The translations under genes and the position numbers were made by a program. Below are positions 16,367-25,282 of a stretch of 64,000 nt of DNA, one piece after another. Position 1 is the first letter of the stretch, and each line of letters starts with the position of its first letter. A model generated the notes under the pieces. The model made no database searches and was not told the origin of the DNA. It saw nothing but the letters and a program-made list of their open reading frames with translations. The DNA lies in the NCBI RefSeq assembly GCF_000025865.1, contig NC_014002.1, forward strand, positions 744,001 through 808,000. Reading direction: 5' to 3'. The stretch is from Methanohalophilus mahii DSM 5219. Lineage in GTDB: Archaea > Halobacteriota > Methanosarcinia > Methanosarcinales > Methanosarcinaceae.

Positions 16367-17901
16367 CGTACTTCTCCTCCCAGGACTGCGTTGATATATG
16401 GTTGTGGATCAAGTAGCTGATTTGCAATCTCACTGGAAAGGGCTATCAATGGTTCTGAATACACACCAAGGGTAAGTACAGCGACTGCAAGTACAACTAT
16501 TGGTACTGTTATCATGGGTGAAAGACCATGTGATGAATAAGGCCCATATTTTTCTACGTCCCTGGCTTCACCCCAGAACATAAGTAACCATGCTCTGAAC
16601 ATATAGAATATTGTAAATACTGCGAATGCAAATCCTATAAGGACCGGTAAATAATATTCCCCTAATATAGCAGCATCAAAGAGGACAAACTTTGCTATAA
16701 AACCTCCCAATGGTGGCAGTCCTGCAATGGACATTGCTCCTATAAGGAACATGCTACTCATAAGGGGTGCACTTTTCACCATTCCTCCCATTTTATCCAT
16801 ATCTCTTGTTCCCGCGTGATGGATGATTCCGCCAGATGTCAGGAAAAGCATTGATTTGGCAATTGCATGATTAACAAGATATACCAGGGATGCTGCAAGG
16901 GCATACGCGGTTCCCATACCAATTCCCAAGAATACATACCCTATCTGGCTGACACTGGAATATGCAAGCAGACGTTTGACATCTTTCTGGCCGACAGCAG
17001 CAATTGCCCCGATTGCTATGGTAATCAATGCAAGCAGGATGATAATTGGTTGTAGTAAAAACAATGCATCTTTAAAGACCAGGAAATATACCCGGAGAAT
17101 TCCGTATGCCCCCACCTTGATCATCACACCACTAAGCATGGCACTTATGGGTGACGGGGCTGTAGGGTGGACATCCGGCAGCCAGTAATGAAGGGGGAAT
17201 ATGGCTGCTTTGTTGCCAAAAACGATGATAAACAGTAAAGCAATGAAATAGATATGCCAGGGTAAGGTTCCTGCATCACTCATTGCGGCTATTTTGACAG
17301 ACATGTCTGCCATATTGAGGGTGCCCACAGTTGCATAGAGGCAAGCAATTGCGATCAACATCACCATTGAACTTATTATGTTCAACATGAGATACTTGAA
17401 CGTCGCCTCCATCTTGTCAGAAACTTTTGTAACACCTCCGTATTCGGACGCTACGACAAGTCCACATGATGAAAGTAGCAGTACCTCAAAAAACACGAAC
17501 ATGTTGAAGATATCCCCGGTGAGGAATGTCCCATTCAGGCCTGCCATAAGCAAATTGAAAAGGGAAAAATATGTAGTATTAAGGGATTTATCTTCGATAT
17601 AGTCAAGGGAATAGATAAGTGCAAGCAAGGATATTCCGCAACTGAGCACAACCATTCCTGATCCAAGCAGATCGGCCACGAGTACAATTCCGTATTTGCC
17701 CCATTCCCCAACTTCGTAAACCTGTATTCCGCTGTTCCATACTTGCAAGAGGAGAATAATACTCATTAATAATATGGATGCTGATACAATTATGTTGAGT
17801 ATTTTCTGGAAAGTTGGTCTGGAACGCAGCATAATCATTAATGCTGACATAAGAATAGGTATTGCGACAACCAGTATCGGTAGATGATCCAGATAGTTCA
17901 T
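16363..17901 (-). CDS. mrpD: Mrp Na+/H+ antiporter subunit D
   Basis: 512 residues with about 14 membrane helices, a member of the NuoL/M/N-like proton-translocating family. Key features are Glu139 in the FFEV helix, the lysine-bearing GNKAAIFPLHYWLPDVHPTAPSP stretch and the KRLLAYSSVSQIGY motif. Together with MrpA it forms the ion-translocating pair of the antiporter. It overlaps both neighbours by four bases. Confidence 0.95.
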   Translation of the reverse strand: MNYLDHLPILVVAIPILMSALMIMLRSRPTFQKILNIIVSASILLMSIILLLQVWNSGIQVYEVGEWGKYGIVLVADLLGSGMVVLSCGISLLALIYSLDYIEDKSLNTTYFSLFNLLMAGLNGTFLTGDIFNMFVFFEVLLLSSCGLVVASEYGGVTKVSDKMEATFKYLMLNIISSMVMLIAIACLYATVGTLNMADMSVKIAAMSDAGTLPWHIYFIALLFIIVFGNKAAIFPLHYWLPDVHPTAPSPISAMLSGVMIKVGAYGILRVYFLVFKDALFLLQPIIILLALITIAIGAIAAVGQKDVKRLLAYSSVSQIGYVFLGIGMGTAYALAASLVYLVNHAIAKSMLFLTSGGIIHHAGTRDMDKMGGMVKSAPLMSSMFLIGAMSIAGLPPLGGFIAKFVLFDAAILGEYYLPVLIGFAFAVFTIFYMFRAWLLMFWGEARDVEKYGPYSSHGLSPMITVPIVVLAVAVLTLGVYSEPLIALSSEIANQLLDPQPYINAVLGGEVR

Positions 17902-18317
17902 CCCCGCAGCCTCCGGAGTTCCCTGATATCCGTGGTACCATATTCCTCGTGGATGCGGTAGGCCAATATAAGTATAAATGCAGTTATTGCAAGACTGATT
18001 ACAATAGCTGTCAGTACAAGGGCCTGGACAAGTGGATCTACGAATTGGGTTTCCATGCCGGAAGGTACGATAGGTGCAAGCATGCCGTCTGGCAATTTAT
18101 CCGTGAAAATGATTCCGCTTCCAGAATCATGATGACCGTTTGTTATAATGGGAGCTTTTTCACCATCAAACAAGCCGGTTGAAACGATTAGCATGTTTAC
18201 TGCATGAGAAATGAGGGACAATCCAATAATAACCTTTATAATGTCCCTGCGGAGGATTAGAAATGTCCCAATGCCAAAAATTAGGGCTATTGTAATCGAT
18301 AATATTGTATTGTTCAT
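17898..18317 (-). CDS. mrpC: Mrp Na+/H+ antiporter subunit C
   Basis: 139 residues and three membrane helices, homologous to NuoK. It contains the KVIIGLSLISHAVNMLI helix and the DPLVQALVLTAIVISLAITAFILILAYR segment typical of MrpC/MnhC. A 35-residue polar insertion (about 55-88) between helices 2 and 3 is on the long side. It overlaps mrpB and mrpD by four bases. Confidence 0.93.
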   Translation of the reverse strand: MNNTILSITIALIFGIGTFLILRRDIIKVIIGLSLISHAVNMLIVSTGLFDGEKAPIITNGHHDSGSGIIFTDKLPDGMLAPIVPSGMETQFVDPLVQALVLTAIVISLAITAFILILAYRIHEEYGTTDIRELRRLRG

Positions 18318-18730
18318 TTGTCTTCACCCACGTTTTTGAATATATGTAGCAGAGTGCCTATTACGACAAAATATACACCAATATCAAAGAGGCTGGCTGA
18401 TGCCAACTCTATTTCGCCGTAGAATGGTATTTCGATAAATTCAACCGCACTTCTAAAAAAATTATGTCCAAATACGATTGCTCCAAAAGCAGTCAATGAA
18501 GCAAGAAGTAATCCTATCCCGAATAATTTGTCCCAGGAAGGGTTAAAGAATGATTTGGTATATTTTAAACCAAATACTACATAGGTCAGGGAAATTACAG
18601 AGGCAAACATTACACCTCCGATAAATCCCCCTCCGGGATTATTGTGCCCTGCCAGTAAAAGGGATATGGAAAATAAACTTACAAGAGGGATACAGATTTT
18701 TGTAATTGTTTTTGTGATTAATGTAGTCAT
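18314..18730 (-). CDS. mrpB: Mrp Na+/H+ antiporter subunit B
   Basis: 138 residues and four membrane helices. The typical MrpB/MnhB core HNNPGGGFIGGVMFASVISLTYV is present, and the end has FDIGVYFVVIGTLLHIF. It overlaps mrpA by four bases. In some organisms this domain is fused to the end of MrpA; here it is separate. Confidence 0.93.
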   Translation of the reverse strand: MTTLITKTITKICIPLVSLFSISLLLAGHNNPGGGFIGGVMFASVISLTYVVFGLKYTKSFFNPSWDKLFGIGLLLASLTAFGAIVFGHNFFRSAVEFIEIPFYGEIELASASLFDIGVYFVVIGTLLHIFKNVGEDK

Positions 18731-21096
18731 TCTCCTTCACCTCTGCTTTTTATCAGATTATAGACGCCAAGTGCTGCCAGACATAATACTGATATTTCCC
18801 CCAGGGTGTCATAACCACGGAAATCTACAAGAATCACATTTACAACATTATGTCCTCCTGCAAGTTTAACGCTGTTCTCAAGGAAATAGTGGGACAAGGA
18901 TTCAAATGGTGGCACTATGCCCTGTGTTGCATTAAGTAATAGAATCAACACAGTTGAAGCAACAGCAAGTGAAATCATTATATCTCTTAGCAAGATGTTT
19001 TTTGGTATTTTTTCCTTGAATGTCTGGGGGACCCTTGCTATCACAAGCAGAAATATTATTGTTGCGAGGGTTTCTACAAGAAACTGTGTTAGGGCAAGAT
19101 CCGGTGCTTTGAGATATATGAACATCAGGCTGACCAGATAACCAACAGCAGAAATAGCTATTACAGCAGAAAGATATCGATGTAGGGTTGCTGCTGCAAT
19201 TGCTGCTACAACCATTAATATCATTATGACAGATTCATAAAAGGGGATATCAAAATTAAGGTTAACAGAGAATACCTGTGTTGTCATCATGAATAAGGGT
19301 ATTGTAAAGAGTATGACCATTAAAACTAGTATTGCATAGATGTAGAGTTTTATGCTTCCAGGCTGGGCAAAGCCTGCAAATCCCTTTGCACTTCCCTTTG
19401 CTCCATCAACGATCCTGTCATAGTAATAGTTCACACTTACCCATGGGTATCTTGCATTAAATCTGTCCTGCCAGGCCGCTATGTTGTCGTAGCGTGTGTA
19501 GATTGCCAGCCCCGCGATGAAAGTGATTATTGTCATGAAAAGGGCCGGTGTAAAACCATGCCAGAGTTTCACATGCAGATGTACTTCCTCGAGCACAATT
19601 CCTGCGGTTGTGGGTTCAATTATGTTGTGGATCGGAATCGAAGGGACAAGGCCAAACAGGATAACAAGACCTGCAAGGAATGCTGCAGGAACAAGCATTG
19701 TGTAAGGTGGTTCATGTATATGTTCCGGAAGGTGGTCATGGTGTTTTTCTCCCAGGAATATCCCGTCGATAAGTTTGATGGAATAAGCAAAGGTAAACAC
19801 ACCTCCCAGCACTGCTGCTGCAGGTATCAGGAATGTGAAAGGTCCTCCTATGATGTGCCCCATCTCAACCGAGGTTTCATAGAACATTTCCTTACTCAGG
19901 AAACCGTTAAGTGGGGGAATTCCCGCCATTGCAAGGGCTGCTATGGATGCAATAATAAAGGTAATAGGCATGTCCTTTCGCAAGCCTCCGAGTTTACGTA
20001 TGTCCCGGGTTGCTGCTTCGTGTGCAACAATACCTGCTACCAGGAAAAGACATGCTTTGAAGGTCGCGTGATTGAGAAGATGGAAAGTTGCTGCTGCCAC
20101 CCCTAAACCAGGTTCATGGTAGGATGTGTAACCATACATTGTCATCATGTATGCCAGCTGGCTGATAGTTGAATAGGCCAGGATTGCTTTGATGTCTGTC
20201 TGACGGAAGGCCAGGAATCCTGCCAGAAGCATTGTGAATATGCCAATTCCACTTACCAGGATAAACCAGGCTTCTGTACCTGAGAATATGGGATGGACCC
20301 TGGCCACCAGATATATTCCTGCCTTAACCATCGTTGCAGAATGCAAAAAAGCACTAACAGGGGTTGGAGCCTCCATTGCATTTGGAAGCCATATATAAAA
20401 AGGCCCCTGTGCGGATTTGGCAGCTGCACCTATCAGGATAAGGATCAGTGTTATTAAGAAGAAAGGATGAGCTTTGATGTTTTCAATTATAGCGGGGTTC
20501 TGGAGCATGGTAGCAATGTCATAAGAACCTGTAATAGCATGTAGCAGGATGAATCCTGCAAGCATGAAAAGGCCACCACCAGCTGTGAGCAGCAGGGATT
20601 TTGTGGCTCCGTAGACGGAAGCGGGTTTCCCTCTCCAGTAACCGATGAGCATGAATGATGTGATACTGGTAAGTTCCCAGAAAATGAATAGTTGAAGTGT
20701 ATTCCCTGCAAAGACCATACCGATCATGGACCCCATGAATAAGAGCAAGTACTGGTAATAACGGGGGAGGTCTTCCTTGTGGGACATGTACCCATTGGAA
20801 TAGGACATTATAATTACACCGATGCCGGATGCTATGAATCCGATCATCATAGCCAGCCCGTCGGCATAAATGCTGAATTCTGCACCGATACTCGGCATCC
20901 ATTCAATTGAGTGCTGTATTATATGTCCATGAATTATTTCAGGAGCTACTATACCTATTAATGCAAAACTCAGGAAGGCAATTCCTGCTGCAAACCAACC
21001 GATCCTGTGTTTCAGGAACTTTTCCAGCAGCGGTATGAATATCGCTGCGGCAAAAGGTAAAAATATAGCCAGTATGATTGCCGTAAAGGAGTCCAT
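18727..21096 (-). CDS. mrpA: Mrp Na+/H+ antiporter subunit A
   Basis: 789 residues. The first about 500 residues are a NuoL-like antiporter domain with Glu141 (FWELTS), the lysines in AAAKSAQGPFYIWLPNAMEAP and in SATMVKAGIYLVARVHP, and KAILAYSTISQLAYM. The C-terminal region (about 620-789) is the NuoJ-like MrpA extension with LKAPDLALTQFLVETL and DFRGYDTLGEISVLCLAALG. AAGGAGAGG stands directly before the ATG. It is the first gene of an unbroken seven-gene, four-base-overlap operon ordered A to G. In Methanosarcina, Mrp exchanges Na+ for H+ and is linked to growth on acetate and to Na+/H+ ratio control. Confidence 0.95.
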   Translation of the reverse strand: MDSFTAIILAIFLPFAAAIFIPLLEKFLKHRIGWFAAGIAFLSFALIGIVAPEIIHGHIIQHSIEWMPSIGAEFSIYADGLAMMIGFIASGIGVIIMSYSNGYMSHKEDLPRYYQYLLLFMGSMIGMVFAGNTLQLFIFWELTSITSFMLIGYWRGKPASVYGATKSLLLTAGGGLFMLAGFILLHAITGSYDIATMLQNPAIIENIKAHPFFLITLILILIGAAAKSAQGPFYIWLPNAMEAPTPVSAFLHSATMVKAGIYLVARVHPIFSGTEAWFILVSGIGIFTMLLAGFLAFRQTDIKAILAYSTISQLAYMMTMYGYTSYHEPGLGVAAATFHLLNHATFKACLFLVAGIVAHEAATRDIRKLGGLRKDMPITFIIASIAALAMAGIPPLNGFLSKEMFYETSVEMGHIIGGPFTFLIPAAAVLGGVFTFAYSIKLIDGIFLGEKHHDHLPEHIHEPPYTMLVPAAFLAGLVILFGLVPSIPIHNIIEPTTAGIVLEEVHLHVKLWHGFTPALFMTIITFIAGLAIYTRYDNIAAWQDRFNARYPWVSVNYYYDRIVDGAKGSAKGFAGFAQPGSIKLYIYAILVLMVILFTIPLFMMTTQVFSVNLNFDIPFYESVIMILMVVAAIAAATLHRYLSAVIAISAVGYLVSLMFIYLKAPDLALTQFLVETLATIIFLLVIARVPQTFKEKIPKNILLRDIMISLAVASTVLILLLNATQGIVPPFESLSHYFLENSVKLAGGHNVVNVILVDFRGYDTLGEISVLCLAALGVYNLIKSRGEGE

Positions 21097-21405
21097 GCCT
21101 CTCCTTAATTAAATTCAAATATATAACTGTTGTTCATGATCAATAAATATTTTTATTAAGTTAATTTGATTATATTTATTTATTGTTCTTTTTTACTTGT
21201 TTTTTGTTTAAGCCAGACTGCGATTCTTAATCATTATTCATTTTACTTTCCCGGATTTTATGGCCTGACAATGCTGTCGGCTTTATATAGATCTCTGGGG
21301 CAAGCAACAAAATATATATAGGTTAAATCTGTATAGGGAGAGTGCTTCAGGGCGGCCCTGAAGTACAGGGCGTCTGCGTTTTTGTAGATGTCTGATAAAC
21401 AAAAC
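21097..21405. promoter_or_regulatory. Divergent promoter region between mrp operon and tRNA cluster
   Basis: No gene is seen in this 309-base stretch. For the mrp operon (minus strand), A/T-rich TATA candidates lie around 21121-21128 and 21145-21158. For the tRNA cluster (plus strand), two TATA-like elements occur, at 21283-21290 and 21311-21320. A perfect 19-base odd palindrome sits at 21345-21363, where it would fall at or just after the predicted tRNA transcription start. Confidence 0.5.
21345..21363. repeat. Perfect palindrome in the leader of the tRNA cluster
   Basis: Two 9-base arms, CTTCAGGGC and GCCCTGAAG, are separated by one G. The element lies about 25-35 bases after the TATA element at 21311 and 42 bases before tRNA-Val. 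It could be an operator or a hairpin in the 5' trailer removed during tRNA maturation. Confidence 0.55.
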
Positions 21406-21479
21406 GGGCCCGTGGTCTAGCCGGTTATGACATCGCCTTGACATGGCGGGGATCCTGAGTTCGAATCTCAGCGGGCCCA
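21406..21479 (+). tRNA. tRNA-Val (anticodon GAC)
   Basis: The cloverleaf of 74 bases has GGGCCCG paired with CGGGCCC, anticodon loop TTGACAT and T-arm GTTCGAATC. The CCA is not encoded. It is the first of three closely spaced tRNA genes. Confidence 0.95.
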
Positions 21480-21536
21480 CTTTCGAAATTGCGATATGTT
21501 TAAATAAAGAAACCACATTTATGTGGTGCTCCCAAT

Positions 21537-21613
21537 GCCCAGGTAGCTCAGTTTGGGAGAGCGCTGCCCTGAAGAGGCAGTTGTCCCCGGTTCGAGTCCG
21601 GGTCTGGGCACCA
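21537..21613 (+). tRNA. tRNA-Phe (anticodon GAA), CCA encoded
   Basis: GCCCAGG pairs with TCTGGGC, the U8-A9 dinucleotide is in place, the anticodon stem CTGCC/GGCAG encloses CTGAAGA, and the T-arm is CCCGG/CCGGG. The discriminator A is followed by an encoded CCA, unlike the two valine genes. Confidence 0.95.
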
Positions 21614-21624
21614 ATTCAGTATGA

Positions 21625-21696
21625 ACATCAGTAGTGTAGTGGTTATCACCGGGCGTTGCCAACGCTCGAACCCGGGTTCGAATCCCGGCTGATGTA
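21625..21696 (+). tRNA. tRNA-Gly (anticodon GCC)
   Basis: The acceptor stem ACATCAG/CTGATGT, anticodon stem GGGCG/CGCTC around loop TTGCCAA and T-arm CCGGG/CCCGG are all present. The gene begins 11 bases after the tRNA-Phe CCA. The first pair is A1:U72, which is uncommon for glycine tRNA, and no CCA is encoded. Confidence 0.88.
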
Positions 21697-21886
21697 TAAC
21701 GATTTTGTTATTTTTATCTGTAAATTCGGTCTGTAATATTATCCTTTAAAATTTCTTATGTAATTTTATTTTCTGCTGTAATGTCTTTTAGTATACTTTT
21801 TGTTTTCTTTGAATTTGTACAACGGGATTTGCTATTAAGTCACCCATACAAGGGCAAAAATCTACTTCAGGACGATTCCTTTCTCA

Positions 21887-21899
21887 TAAAAAATATAAA
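21887..21899 (+). promoter_or_regulatory. TATA box of the cupredoxin-like lipoprotein gene
   Basis: An AAAAAATATAAAG element lies about 60 bases before the ATG at 21957. Confidence 0.45.
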
Positions 21900-21956
21900 G
21901 GTTAAAGATCTAGATTTTATATGTGTAAAGGACCAGATGGTAAAAAGGTTGTAGAT

Positions 21957-22376
21957 ATGAAATATAATTGGTTGATACTGTTTGCATTAATGGTAATCTC
22001 TTTGGTAGTTGCTAGCGGTTGTGCTGGCAATTCGGATAATTCCTCAAGTCCAGAGGGGTCAGAAGAAGAAACGCCTGCAGGAAATGATTCATCGGAGGTT
22101 ACTGAAATAGTCGATGATGGCGACCATCATGGTGTAAGAATGGAATACTATGGTGTAATGAAGCCTTCTGAAATAGAATTAGAAATCGGGGATACTATAG
22201 CCTGGAGAAACTACAAACCACAGGGTACCTATGTACTTGTAAGCGAAGATAACCTCTTTGGGAAGCAGGAAATAAGTTCCAAAGACGTTTATGTCTACAC
22301 TTTTAAAGAAAAAGGCACCTACACCTTCGGTGTGGAAGATGTCCCTGAAATGACACTTAAAGTCACAGTAAAATAA
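21957..22376 (+). CDS. Cupredoxin-like lipoprotein lacking copper ligands
   Basis: 139 residues from the ATG at 21957, chosen because it starts directly with a signal sequence. The signal ends in VVASGC with Cys22 as the probable lipidation site. An acidic Ser/Asn-rich linker (about 25-60) precedes a cupredoxin-type beta domain with IELEIGDTIAWRNYKPQGTY and a closing KEKGTYTFGVEDVPEMTLKV. Type I copper proteins of this shape have Cys and His just after GTYTY. Here that stretch reads FGVEDVPEM, with no Cys or His, so a copper site is unlikely. It is probably a membrane-anchored exported domain with a structural or binding role. The upstream in-frame ATG at 21921 would place charged residues before the signal. 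Confidence 0.75.
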   Translation: MKYNWLILFALMVISLVVASGCAGNSDNSSSPEGSEEETPAGNDSSEVTEIVDDGDHHGVRMEYYGVMKPSEIELEIGDTIAWRNYKPQGTYVLVSEDNLFGKQEISSKDVYVYTFKEKGTYTFGVEDVPEMTLKVTVK

Positions 22377-22397
22377 TGTTTAATATCTCCATCATAA

Positions 22398-25187
22398 TCA
22401 GCCAATTGCACCCTTGCGCGCTTTTCCAAGCAACTCTTGAAGCCGCTTTACATCATCTTTATTTTTCGGGTGCAATCCAAGTGCCTGTTTGTACATCTGC
22501 ATGGCCATCCCGTAATTGTGCATTCCATGAAAAGCCCGTCCCTTCATTTCCCATATTATCGGTTTTTTCATGCCTTGCTGCACAAGGGTATCAAAACATC
22601 TGTTTGCCTGAGGATATTTGCCAAGCTGTATGCAGGCCACTCCTTTATTGAAAAGGGCATTCTTGTTGGAAGGTTCCATTTCCAGAGCCTTACTGAACAA
22701 TTCATAGGCCTTTTTGTGGTCTGTCCTACATTCCTGGCCCTGTATTATCAGTTCTTCAGCACTTGCTTTTTTCTTATTCCGTAATTTGCTTCGGGCGCGG
22801 TTTAATGCATCTTTGTTGCTTGTATTATTTGTCGAAAGTTTGCCCTGTGATTTCGAGACGGTTTTTCTTTGCCTCTTTGCAGGTGGGATGTATTTCTCCA
22901 ATCCAAGTATTTCATGCATTATCATTATAGCCGCATGCTTATCCAGTGGTTCATTATTATTGCCACATTTCGGGGACTGTATGCATGCAGGACATCCCTC
23001 TTCACAGGGGCATCCTTTGATTGCTTTTAATGTAACATCAAGCATTTCTTCAATCTTATCAAAACCGTTCTCTGCAAAACCAACCCCTCCTTCATGACCA
23101 TCATAGATGAATATCCCGCTTCTTCCCTCCAGGTCTCCATGCGATGGTGTGGACACTCCTCCTACATCATTGCGGTCTGCAAGAAGATGCACCGGATACA
23201 TTGCTATCATTGCATGTTCAATTGCATGCAGACCGCCCGCAAAATCCCGCTTCTGTTTATTCACCATTTCCTCATAGCCTGCAGGCAGGTCTATCCACAG
23301 ACTTTCGGTTTCAAGGGATGATGGGGGCATTTCTATCTCCTTTCTGCCCATCTCCTCATTCGATCCGTGCCTTATTCTACGGAAACCAGTCACCTGCTCG
23401 ACAACTTCGACCCTTCCCAAACCGACGGTGATATCATCCAGTTTTCCGGGTTTCTTTTCCTCGTATTTTTCCCTCAGGAAAATCTCAGAGGCAACCATTG
23501 GTTTGGTATAATAATCAGCTTTACCTTTCTCAACAAGGATCTCTTTCTTGCTGTGGTTCATTTTTTGCACAACATAGGGATTTCCCATATGGATGTAGAT
23601 AGCTCCTTCAAATGCTTCCCTGAAAGCCATTGAGCGTTCCAGGTCTTTTTCAATAATTTTTCTCTTGCCACCTGTGGTATCTATAAGGGAATATCCATTC
23701 TTTCCCGCTCCCCTTATGTTCACCTGTCCATGAGGATGGCTATCAATGCAGATTGTACCCTTTTCATTTTCTGCAAGCAATTTTTCTTCCTTCAGGATGT
23801 CAACGACATCCTGCATTCCACTGCCGAAATACTTCTTATCCTCTTGTTGCAGGGGTAATTCTTTTGCCGCACACAGGATATGTCCTGTTTGGATGTAGGT
23901 ATTTTCAGGATTGATAACAGCGTCCTCGCAAGATTTTGCAAAAAATTTCTCTGGATTGCGCATGTAATACTGGTCCAGGGCATCCTGGCCGGCCACAAGT
24001 ACCACCATGCTTTCGTTATCTCCTCTGCCGGCCCTTCCGGCCTGCTGTAGGGTACTCATTATAGTGCCGGGAAACCCATCAAGGATGCAACCGTCAAGGC
24101 CTCCGATATCAATGCCGAGTTCCAGGGCGTTTGTTGAAAGGACACCTTTAAGGGTGCCATTCTTCAATTGTTTTTCTATGAGAATCCTGTCTTCTGGACT
24201 ATATCCGCCTCGATAAGGAGCTATACTTTCTTTCAAACCCCGGTTTTGCAGTTCATTTTTTGATTGGAGGTACATTCTCTCCATTTTCTGGCGGGAACGG
24301 GTGAAAAGAATAGTTTGTAATCCTTCCTGTATTAACGTGGTAAACAACCGGTTTGAGTCTGCAAAACTGCTTTTGCGCAGGAAATAACCCTTTTTGTTAT
24401 AGTATGCCGGAGGGTTCCAGAATACAAACTTCTGTGCTCCCCTGCCTGAACCATCCCTTTCAATGACCTCCACTTTTTTTCCAGTCAGGTCGGATGCATG
24501 TTTCCCGGGATTCCCGATGGTGGCACTGCAGCATATGTATTGGGGACTGGATCCGTAGTGTTCACATATTCTCTGCAGTCGGCGCAAAAGATTTGCCATG
24601 TTGCTGCCGGTGACTCCGGTGTAATAATGACTTTCATCGAGGATTATGTATTTCAGGTTGGATAATACCCTGTACCACTGCTGTTTCCAGCCCAGTACAC
24701 TCATATGCAGCATTTCGGGATTGGTAAAAATTATATTTGCATCGGCTTTTACTTGCCATCTCTCTTCTTTTGAGGACGATCCCACAAAACGGGCAATGTC
24801 AATATTTTCTCCCAGTACATCCCTCAATTTCACAAAATTTGAATGCTGATCATTGGCAAGGGCATTTAAGGGTGATATGTAAAGGACAGTGGAGTCAGGA
24901 TGGTCCATTATTTCTTCAAAAACAGGTATTGTATACGCCAGGGATTTCCCGCTGGCCGTACTGGTTGCCAGTACAATGTCTTTACCACTTCTGATCTTTT
25001 CAATGGCTTCTGCCTGATGGGAATATAGCTTTTTAATTCCTCTTTCATGCAGGGCAAACCTGAGCAATGGTTTGATATTAACATTATCATACTTTCCATG
25101 TCTTACTTTTATGGATTCACTGTGTACGATTTGTCCTTCGTAGCCCCTGGATGATGTTATTTTGGAAAGTATTTTTTCGATATCCAT
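22398..25187 (-). CDS. MrfA/YprA (Hrq1-like) DEAD/H helicase with C-terminal TPR repeats
   Basis: 929 residues from the ATG at 25187, which has GAGGGG six bases upstream. Positions below are counted from the upstream in-frame ATG at 25205. An SF2 helicase core has Walker A TSTASGKS (81-88), DESH (190-193), CSATIGNP and a C-terminal lobe with LGIDIGGLDG and QQAGRAGRG. A DUF1998-type cysteine cluster, CPCEEGCPACIQSPKC (732-747), follows, as in Bacillus MrfA, a DNA-damage helicase that clears mitomycin adducts. Uncommonly, a basic linker and tetratricopeptide repeats (about 816-925, such as KAYELFSKALEMEPSNKNAL) form the tail. The TPR part suggests docking to a partner protein. No nuclease gene is adjacent. 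Role in repair is inferred from the family. Confidence 0.88.
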   Translation of the reverse strand: MDIEKILSKITSSRGYEGQIVHSESIKVRHGKYDNVNIKPLLRFALHERGIKKLYSHQAEAIEKIRSGKDIVLATSTASGKSLAYTIPVFEEIMDHPDSTVLYISPLNALANDQHSNFVKLRDVLGENIDIARFVGSSSKEERWQVKADANIIFTNPEMLHMSVLGWKQQWYRVLSNLKYIILDESHYYTGVTGSNMANLLRRLQRICEHYGSSPQYICCSATIGNPGKHASDLTGKKVEVIERDGSGRGAQKFVFWNPPAYYNKKGYFLRKSSFADSNRLFTTLIQEGLQTILFTRSRQKMERMYLQSKNELQNRGLKESIAPYRGGYSPEDRILIEKQLKNGTLKGVLSTNALELGIDIGGLDGCILDGFPGTIMSTLQQAGRAGRGDNESMVVLVAGQDALDQYYMRNPEKFFAKSCEDAVINPENTYIQTGHILCAAKELPLQQEDKKYFGSGMQDVVDILKEEKLLAENEKGTICIDSHPHGQVNIRGAGKNGYSLIDTTGGKRKIIEKDLERSMAFREAFEGAIYIHMGNPYVVQKMNHSKKEILVEKGKADYYTKPMVASEIFLREKYEEKKPGKLDDITVGLGRVEVVEQVTGFRRIRHGSNEEMGRKEIEMPPSSLETESLWIDLPAGYEEMVNKQKRDFAGGLHAIEHAMIAMYPVHLLADRNDVGGVSTPSHGDLEGRSGIFIYDGHEGGVGFAENGFDKIEEMLDVTLKAIKGCPCEEGCPACIQSPKCGNNNEPLDKHAAIMIMHEILGLEKYIPPAKRQRKTVSKSQGKLSTNNTSNKDALNRARSKLRNKKKASAEELIIQGQECRTDHKKAYELFSKALEMEPSNKNALFNKGVACIQLGKYPQANRCFDTLVQQGMKKPIIWEMKGRAFHGMHNYGMAMQMYKQALGLHPKNKDDVKRLQELLGKARKGAIG

Positions 25188-25282
25188 TGTTTGCCCCTCT
25201 TCCATGCATGCCCCTGAATAAATATGTATATCCGGACAGCAAGCTGGTTGAGAGGGATATAGAGGATTGTTTATTCTTATGT

